Shown in pieces: positions 20,151 to 27,854 of a stretch of DNA of 27,854 nt. Positions within the stretch are counted from its first letter, which is position 1, and each line of letters begins with the position of its first letter. The translations under genes and the position numbers were made by a program. The notes under the pieces are model-generated. The model did not search any database and was not told where the DNA came from. It worked only from the letters and a program-made list of their open reading frames with translations. Where the stretch lies: NCBI GenBank assembly GCA_009176605.1, contig SEYY01009624.1, positions 7,501 to 35,354 on the forward strand, in the 5' to 3' direction. Source of the DNA: Armadillidium nasatum. Taxonomy: Eukaryota; Arthropoda; Malacostraca; Isopoda; Armadillidiidae.

Positions 20151-20620
20151 TCTAAAGAGAAATTTCAATGTGACATTATTTGTACATTACTTTATATGTA
20201 TATTAGAAATATAAAGTTTTATATGAAAAAAATTTCAAATATTTTTTTTTGTAATTTTTAAAGTAAAATTTAAAAAAAACAAACATTTGTTGTTGAATAT
20301 TTCGTTACTTATTTAATAAAGTTAAAAGAACCGACCACTTTTTTTAAACTTTCCTTCTTTGTGAAATTTATTTTCTTATATTCTGAAGCAGATGAACAAT
20401 GTGCAGAACGGATTCATGTATACGTAAATTTTATAAACAACAGTTAACAAGTATTTGGCATAGGCGAGTTTGATAACTACGAAATTAAGTATGTGTCTTC
20501 ATCTCGTAGTTAAAACACCTGATCCTGCTCTGTAATATCTATCTTTATCTTTGCTGCTACTACTACCATTACTGCCTAAGAAAAAATAATAAAAAGACTG
20601 ATGTAATGTAAAAGCACCAC

Positions 20621-20646
20621 AATAATAATAATAACAATAATAATAA

Positions 20647-20697
<51 letters not shown>
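20621..20697. repeat. (AAT)n microsatellite, left arm locus 1
   Basis: About 77 bp with two imperfect units. The matching place in the right arm (24304-24331) has only about 28 bp. Confidence 0.93.
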
Positions 20698-20699
<2 letters not shown>

Positions 20700-20738
20700 T
20701 AGAGGTCGAAAGTAATAAATAAGACTAAAAGAGTAACA

Positions 20739-20754
20739 AAGAGAAAGAGAGAGT

Positions 20755-20785
<31 letters not shown>

Positions 20786-20840
20786 CGATAGATAGATATA
20801 GAAAGAAAGATAGTTAGATATATAGAAAGAGAGAGAGAGG
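20739..20840. repeat. (GA)n/(GATA)n compound, left arm locus 2
   Basis: Mixed GA, GATA and GAAA units. The matching place in the right arm is a pure (TC)92 array of 184 bp. Confidence 0.9.
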
Positions 20841-21000
20841 CCATGTTTTTATATGTGTCTGCGTGTGTTTGTGAGAATAAGACTTTGTCAAGAATATCAA
20901 TATTGAAGTTTGAAAATATTACTACAATGAATGTATCTATTTCATCTTCTACTATTCCTGCTTCTACAAATACTACAATAATGTTAAAAATGATAAAAAG

Positions 21001-21102
<102 letters not shown>

Positions 21103-21448
21103 TAGAAAAGTAATAAGTGAGAAATTTTAAAAGATGGAAGGTCAAACTCTGTTTTATGCCTAATATCTCCGTAGAAAGAATATCGTATGCCTAATTCGCA
21201 GGTGTTCACAATGTGAACTTGTTTTAAGCCCAACCAGTACATTTTCCTATCTTAGGCCTAATGCGCAGGTGTTCAAAAGATCGACTGGTTTTTTTTTGGG
21301 CCTAAACTTGACTCTGACGGACATTTGTTAATATCTTAGGCCTTACGCGCAAGCATTACCTTATTTATGGTTAAACATAACAATAAAAATTGCATACCTC
21401 TACTGAAGACTTTTTTTGTAGCATGAAATCGGAACTTTAAGAAAATTA

Positions 21449-21535
<87 letters not shown>
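21449..21535. repeat. (AAT)n microsatellite, left arm locus 4
   Basis: About 87 bp, pure. The right-arm counterpart at 23397-23411 has about four units. Confidence 0.95.
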
Positions 21536-21537
<2 letters not shown>

Positions 21538-22234
21538 ATGCCAAATAAAGAAATTTGGTACTGTGGAAACCGACATAGATGCAAATATCTGCCACAGAAC
21601 GAACAATTTTTAATTTAAATACTAGCTGGGTTCGCGGTGTGATCGGTTGGCCAGTACAGCGAGAGAGAAAGAGGTACCCACAACGAGTTTTAGCAAGAAT
21701 GAGGATATACCCTTAACGTATTTCGGAATCCCATCTCTTGGGGGTACAAACATTTTTAGCAATGATAGGACACCTACATTAAGTGCGCAACCCTTACAAA
21801 GGAATACGTATTCTGGAAAACAAGGATGATTTCTATTTTATTGCTATTCTTTCTTTTTAATTTTTTTTTATTTTATTAATTTTATTTATTTATAATCATT
21901 CTTAACTTTTATTTATATTTATTTTTTATTATGTTTAATATATTTTTGTTTACTTAATGATTTTGATAATTATTTATTTTTAATTGTTCAAAAAATTTTA
22001 TGAAATTTTTATTTATTTTTTTACTTTTTAATCATTTTTTATTTGGGAAAGGGTTCACACCTTCGGAGGGTGACCTATGAAAAGGTGTCGCGCACTCTAG
22101 GCTAGAGAGCAGGATGCGTTTCTATTTGGAGCTCACTCACATATACTTATCCATAAAGGGAGATAGGGAGGTGAGGTAGGTTTGGGGGCAGGAGATAAGG
22201 GGTATGGAGGGTCAGGTAGGAGCAGCTTAAGTAC

Positions 22235-22296
22235 CTGAATATATTGCAGAAATTAATGAAAAAATAGACAGTGCATCAGGGCAGCCGGCTGTAAAC
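22235..22296 (-). mobile_element. LINE A-family 5' fragment, antisense, in left arm
   Basis: GCAGAAATTAATGAAAAAAT...GCATCAGGGCAGCC resembles 10195-10250 of the LINE A region on the same strand, so the LINE sense is minus here. It is the mirror image of the sense copy at 22559-22616. Confidence 0.7.
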
Positions 22297-22434
22297 TTCC
22301 TTTGACATGCACAATTTTAAAAGCCGTGTATCGGGACATGTCGGCAAATAATGACAAGAATTCCGGCATTTTCTCAACTCTGGTGGATATTAGTAAGCCT
22401 CTTACCTTTGCCTACCAAAGGAGATATAAAAAAA
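22294..22434 (+). mobile_element. LINE A-family 3' end in palindrome spacer, sense
   Basis: The frame TSFDMHNFKSRVSGHVG matches the C-terminus of LINE A ([17 protein letters not shown]). It is followed by the LINE 3' sequence ending CCTACCAAAGGAGATATAAA. It sits in the opposite orientation to the other LINE copies in the window. Confidence 0.8.
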
Positions 22435-22558
22435 TGATATCCCCAATAAAAGCCTCCTAGAAGATTAGAGGGACAGCTTGCAAAAACAGCCTCACATCCA
22501 CCACTTCTCCCTAACTCCTTGAGAGTTGGTGACCTCCTTTGATAGGGTGAGTTTCACA
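22297..22558. other. Central spacer of the giant inverted repeat
   Basis: About 262 bp not shared between the arms. It consists almost wholly of the LINE 3'/5' junction described in the two preceding entries. Confidence 0.8.
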
Positions 22559-22616
22559 AATTTTACAGTCGGGCTGCCCTGATGCACTGTCTATTCTTTT
22601 CATTAACTTCTGCAAT
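22440..22616 (+). mobile_element. LINE A-family 5' end joined to the 3' end, sense
   Basis: AGCCTCCTAGAAG...CCACTTCTCCCTAAC...GAGAGTTGGTGACCTCC follows the sense strand of the LINE A 5' region (about 10366 down to 10190). It starts within a few bases of the preceding LINE 3' tail, forming a head-to-tail junction. It stops near TGCAATATACTC. Confidence 0.72.
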
Positions 22617-23754
22617 ATACTCAGGTGTTTAAGCTGTTCTTATCTGACACTCCATACCCCTTATCTCCTACCCCCAAACCTACCTCACTTCCCTATCTCC
22701 CCACCGTTATGGGTAAGTATATCTAAGTGAGCTCCAAAAAGAAACGCATCCTGCTCTCTAGCCTAGGGTGCGTGATACCTTTTCATGGGTCACCCTTCGA
22801 AGGTGTGAACCCTTTCCCATATTAAAAATTATTAAAAAGGAAAAAAATAAATAAAAATTTCTTAAAAATTATTGAAAATCAAAAAATAAATAATTATCAA
22901 AAATTATTAAGTAAGCAAAAATTAATTAAACAATTAAAAATAAATTAAATAAAAGTTAAAAATAACTATAAATAAATAAAATTAATAAAATAAAAAAAAA
23001 GGGAAAGAATAGCTGGAAAATAGAAATCAACCTCCCATCTTCCATCCCCTACCACATTCTGAATGATGATTAAGTATATGTAGAGACACCCAAACAGGGA
23101 TACTTTCTGTTTTCCAGAATACGTATTCCTTTGTAAGGGTTACCCAATGAATGTAGGGGTCTCTATAATTAAAAATGTTCGCACCCCCAAGAGATGGGAT
23201 TCCGAACTACGTTAAGGGTATATCTTCATTCTTTTTAAAACTAGTTTTGGACACCTCTTTCTCTCGTCGTAAAGGCCAACCGATCACACCGCGAACCCAG
23301 CTCCTGTTTAAAAATAGCTCGTTCTGTAGGAGGGGTTTGCATCTATGTCGGTTTCCATAGTACAAATTTTCTTCCTGGGCCATTCCTTAGTACTTAATAT
23401 TATTATTATTTAATTTCCATAAAGCTTCTATTTCATGCTACAAGTAAAGTCTTCAGTAGAGGTATGCAATATTTGTTATGTTTAACCATAAATAAGGTAA
23501 TGCTTGCGCATTAGGCCTGAGATATCAATAAAAGTCCGTCAGAGTCAAGTTTGGACCTAAAAACCAGTTGATCTTTTGAATACCTCGTTAGGCCTAAGAT
23601 AGGAAAAGGTGGTGGTTCAGCTTAAAACAAGTTGACAATGTGAACACCTACGAATTAGTCCTACTATATTCTTTCCACTGAGGTATTATGCATAAAACAG
23701 AGTTTGACCTTCCATCCTTTAAAATTTCTCACTTATTACTTATCTGATTCTTTA

Positions 23755-23920
<166 letters not shown>

Positions 23921-24077
23921 CTATTATTATTTTTGGCATTACTGTATTGTTTCTAGTAGCAGGAGTAGTAGAAGAGGAAATAGATACGTTCATTGTAGTA
24001 ATATTTTTCAAACTTCAATATTGATATTCCTGACAAAGTCTTATGCTCACAAACACCCGCAGACACATGCAAACACA

Positions 24078-24264
<187 letters not shown>

Positions 24265-24649
24265 ATTGTTTTAGTCTTATTTATCACATTCAACTTCTTC
24301 GTAGTTATTATTATTAATTATTATTATTATTGTGGTGCTTATACACTGCATCAGTTCTTTTATTGTTTTTTCTTAGGCAATATTGGTAGTAGCAGAATAG
24401 GTAGAGATAGTATTTACAGAGCAGGATCTGGTGTTTTAACTACGAGATGAAGATACAAGCTTAATTTCGTAATTATAAAACTCGCCTTTGACAAGTACTT
24501 GTTGAATGCTGTTTTAAAAATTTACGTATACATGTATGCCTTCTTCACATTGTTCACCTGTTACAGAATATAAGAAAAATAGGTTTTTATAAAAGTGGTC
24601 GGTTCTTTTAACTTTATTAAATAAGTAACGAAATTTTTAACAACAAATG

Positions 24650-24980
24650 CGGGTAATTAAACCTAGATCTTTATGCCTTTTTCTTGACTTTGATTGATGG
24701 AAATATAAACCCATCCTAATAAATTCAGCTTTCCAGGTTATTAGGCCTGGACCTTTTTGCCTTTTCTTTGACATTGATTGATAAGAGAATAATAAGCCAA
24801 TTGTTTACACTATTTATTACCATAATCCAGACGATCATTTACATATATATTCCATTTACTCGGTGCACCTTTTAATTTTCCAGGTAAAAACCACCATACC
24901 CTTTGGCCTTTTTCTAGACATCGACGAATGGAGCACAAAGGTCCTGATCAAGATTCCATAGCCCTAGCATCATACATATT
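24650..24980. repeat. Three diverged copies of a short unit
   Basis: GATCTTTATGCCTTTTTCTT (24666), GGACCTTTTTGCCTTTTCTT (24750) and a CCCTTTGGCCTTTTTCTAGAC version (about 24899), each followed by TTGATTGATGG-like sequence. No coding potential. Confidence 0.6.
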
Positions 24981-24982
24981 CT

Positions 24983-24989
24983 TAAGGAC

Positions 24990-25054
<65 letters not shown>

Positions 25055-25058
25055 TATT
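24983..25058. repeat. (ATT)n microsatellite
   Basis: About 75 bp with a TATATTATTG interruption near the right end. Confidence 0.94.
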
Positions 25059-25059
25059 G

Positions 25060-26810
25060 TTATTATTATTATACATTTACTTTTGAATGATATCAGCATT
25101 CAATATAACTATCTCGTAAAAACTTTCTATTTTCACACTTCAGCTATTTCCTTATGGTTCTTATTCACTATCTTGTTTAAGTTACCAATATATTAACAAC
25201 ACAAACATTCATATTAAGGTTTCGGAACTCATCAAACATAGGAATTCTCGAATTTAGCAATCCTAGTCAACATATATATGCAACGTTATCAATATCGCGG
25301 ATAAGCAAACTAATAACTTATTCATTTACTTTCGAATGGTACCTATATTCAACATAACTAGTTCGTAAAAACTTTGCATTATAAAAGCTCATTAAGGCTG
25401 ATCCATATCAAGAGCCGAAATGCATAACACCGAAAGATAGTAAATTCCGTATTCAACACATGTTAAATCTCCTTTACCCTATTTTCCACCCATATTCTAC
25501 GCATCCCACGACCGAATCCTTACCAACACTCGTCATAACTTTTCCTTCATTTTATTATTATTATTATTTTTCACCCGTATGAACTTATATATTAAACCCC
25601 ATCACACACGATCCTAATCAAGAGCCGACATACTTACCACCGAAAGATGGTAAACTCCATATTTCTTCATATGCTAAATACCCTTTATCCTGTTTCCACA
25701 GAATATTTAGCCAACTTCTCATGATGTAGACCGAATCCTCTCTAGCACTCGTCATAACTCAGCCTTCATATATACATTTTATCCATGGAGCATACTTTTA
25801 CATGAACAATACAAACAGTCATACTAAGATTTCTAACAGCCTCAGTACATAAGAATACTCAAATTTCCCAAATCTAGTTAACATAAAAATACCGGATTTT
25901 TCAAATCTAGTTACCATATATACAACTTTATCAATAACGAGGCCATGGAGCCTAATAACTTATGCATTTACTTTCGATTGGTGCCAACATTCAATACCAC
26001 AAATCAGTAAAAACTTTGTATTTTCACACTTCATCAATTTTCTTAAGGGTCTTCATAAACTAACCTGCTTTAGATGCCAATATATTAAGAATACACGCAT
26101 TCATACTATGGTTTCGGACAGAATCCTTACTAACGTGTGCCATAACTTCTTCATTTTATTATTATCATTAATTTTCAGCCTAAATGAATTTTATATTGAA
26201 TGTTAGATCCCATTACACTCGATCCAAATCAAGAACCGACATATTTTGCACTGAAAGATGATAAACTCCATATTTTTTCATATGCTAATTAACCTTTATC
26301 TTGCTTTCCCTCAATATTTGGGTGATTTCTCGTTTTAAAGACCGAATCCTTACCAGCACTTGTCGTAACTCATCATCCATATATACATTTAATTTATTTA
26401 GCATACTTTTACTTAGGCAATACAAACACCCATACTAAGATTTCTAACAACATCAAACATAAGAATACCCAATTCCCCCAATATAGCTAACTCGTAAAAA
26501 CTTTGCATTTTCACACTTCATCTACTCACTTATGGGTATTCATAAATTAAAATGCTTTAGAAGCCAATATATCGACAATGCAAGTATTCATGCTAAGGCT
26601 TCGGATAGCATCAAACATAGGAATTCTCAAATTTAGCAATTCTAGTCCACATGCATGCAACATCATCAATATTGAGGTTAAGCAAACTAATAACTGATTC
26701 ATTTACTTTCGAATGGTACCAGCATTTAATATAACTATATAATATAAACTTTTATATTTGCCACACTTCGTCTATTTTCTTAACGTTTGACTCTTTTACA
26801 AACTATCTTA
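25060..26810. repeat. Diverged long-period tandem repeat, about 610-730 bp
   Basis: The same phrases recur in the same order. CGTAAAAACTTTGCATTTTC-like occurs near 25112, 25360, 26004 and 26486. AATCAAGAGCCGACAT-like occurs near 25408, 25617 and 26228. GACCGAATCCTTACCA-like occurs near 25510, 25727, 26121 and 26341. GCATACTTTTAC...ATACTAAGATTTCTAACA occurs near 25790 and 26401. Spacings of 611-614 bp link the last two units. No ORF of note. Satellite-like, or the non-coding part of an old element family. Confidence 0.7.
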
Positions 26811-27326
26811 CACTGTTTAGAACTTCGAAATATTTATTTTATTAACATTTTTCTTTTAAAATATTTAATTTTACTTCTTTCATTTCATCAAACATCTGAT
26901 ATAACATGTTACATACAAACATACTAATGTAAAGTATCTTCAGAGAGCACAGCAATTAACGAAAACATAGATGCCCATACACATTTTCATGCTTTCTAAA
27001 TTATTCATAGGGTTATTTCCTATACAGATAAGTGACATCCTTATATTTAGTCTTTTTACACTTAACAAAGATTTTCATATTAACTATCTATAATTATAAA
27101 TTTCAGTATTTTACTTAAACTTATTTATTTAATAAACGATATTTTACCCTATATTTAGCTTTCAACATACCTTTTATGATACAGTAAGGTACTTACTATT
27201 ATATTAAAAATACAAAAACACACTTATCGACTGACATATTTATAACTCAATGTTTCTATGTTGTTTTATCCTAAGCAACATTCTAACTAACCTAACCAAT
27301 CATAATCAAAAAACCTTATTCTTTCA
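26811..27326. other. AT-rich non-coding DNA
   Basis: No gene, RNA or clear repeat recognised. Confidence 0.45.
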
Positions 27327-27574
27327 TTTTCAAGTTAACATATTTCATATACGAGACAAATATTTCATATTAAACATGAAAGAACAATTATTTTCATTTA
27401 TTGAAGTGTTACGAGCCGTATTTCTTTTACTAACATTAGCTATTCATGCATTTTCAAGTTAACATATTTCAAATAAGATGTTAATATTTCATATTAAAAA
27501 TGAAAAAACAGTTATTTTCATGTAAGACTCTGTCACGATCGGTATTTTTACTTTCATTAACTATTTTAAGCCAT
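27327..27574. repeat. 124 bp direct repeat, two copies
   Basis: TTTTCAAGTTAACATATTTC starts each unit (27327 and 27451). Shared internal landmarks are ATATTTCATATTAAA and TTATTTTCAT. A short open frame across the first unit (27250-27462) is AT-rich and not convincing as a gene. Confidence 0.7.
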
Positions 27575-27854
27575 TTTTAGCATAAATCGATCATCGACAC
27601 TTATACAGTAATTACAGGAAAGACACCAATATAGACAGTAGGGTACATTAAACATGAAGCATACATTACGCAGAAATTATATAATTATACCAATAATTTC
27701 GATAGTAATTTATATATGTTTCGGTATGAGAGTATAGGTAAATACAAAGTTTGCATTGTTTCGACATGTTTCACAGAACATACGAAGCATGTTTTATAAG
27801 TAATATACAAAATTCAGCATTACATAACTATCTCATGTTTCAAGAAACGTACAT
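27575..27854. other. AT-rich non-coding DNA at window end
   Basis: Only weak repetition is visible (ACATGTTTCACAGAACATAC near 27763 and a diverged TCATGTTTCAAGAAACGTAC at 27832). No gene seen. Confidence 0.4.

Noticed and set aside
21647..21829. 60-codon frame inside the left palindrome arm
   Set aside because: The matching right-arm sequence does not keep the frame and no family is recognised.

Overview
The window is repeat-dense DNA from an animal nuclear genome, most likely a decapod crustacean. The evidence is the large number of long pure microsatellites ((TA)n tracts up to about 245 bp, also (AAT)n, (GA)n and (CA)n) and non-LTR retrotransposon proteins that look like those common in crab and shrimp genomes. 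No bacterial-type operon is present and no complete host gene can be recognised. Family names below rest on motifs read by eye and on general knowledge, not on searches.

Layout. 1-1461: AT-rich low-complexity DNA, poly-T tracts, and a 319 bp direct duplication whose two units each carry a long imperfect palindrome. 1541-5770: the strongest coding signal, a protein-primed family B DNA polymerase of Polinton/Maverick (adintovirus-like) type. Its exonuclease and polymerase motifs are complete, but it has one in-frame stop at 3497-3499 and a frame-broken N-terminal part. It sits directly between two (TA)n arrays. 5861-7365: degenerate repeats, hAT-like short elements and compound microsatellites. 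7366-10380 (minus): a nearly complete but decayed endonuclease/RT LINE ('LINE A').

10567-14432: short elements built from hexamer repeats, a BED-zinc-finger hAT (ZBED-like) remnant (11777-12040, minus), a spliced exon resembling TM1-TM2 of a family B (Methuselah/adhesion-like) GPCR (12959-13291, plus), and three tRNA-like modules arranged as nested inverted repeats. 14650-17602 is a retroelement graveyard, all on the minus strand: a second LINE A-family copy carrying an intact TA-flanked MITE, an RTE-like LINE 3' end, and a Penelope-like RT remnant. 18361-19558 holds a third LINE A-family copy.

20284-24649 is a giant imperfect inverted repeat: arms of about 2.0-2.1 kb, a spacer of about 262 bp, and roughly 85-88% identity by eye. 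Its spacer contains a LINE 3' end joined head-to-tail to a LINE 5' end. The two arms carry the same microsatellite loci at very different lengths. 24650-27854 is gene-poor AT-rich DNA with diverged long-period tandem repeats (about 610-730 bp) and a 124 bp direct repeat.

The genes do not form one pathway. The most notable items are the near-intact Polinton-type polymerase cassette, the giant palindrome, the tRNA-like inverted-repeat cluster and the isolated GPCR-like exon.
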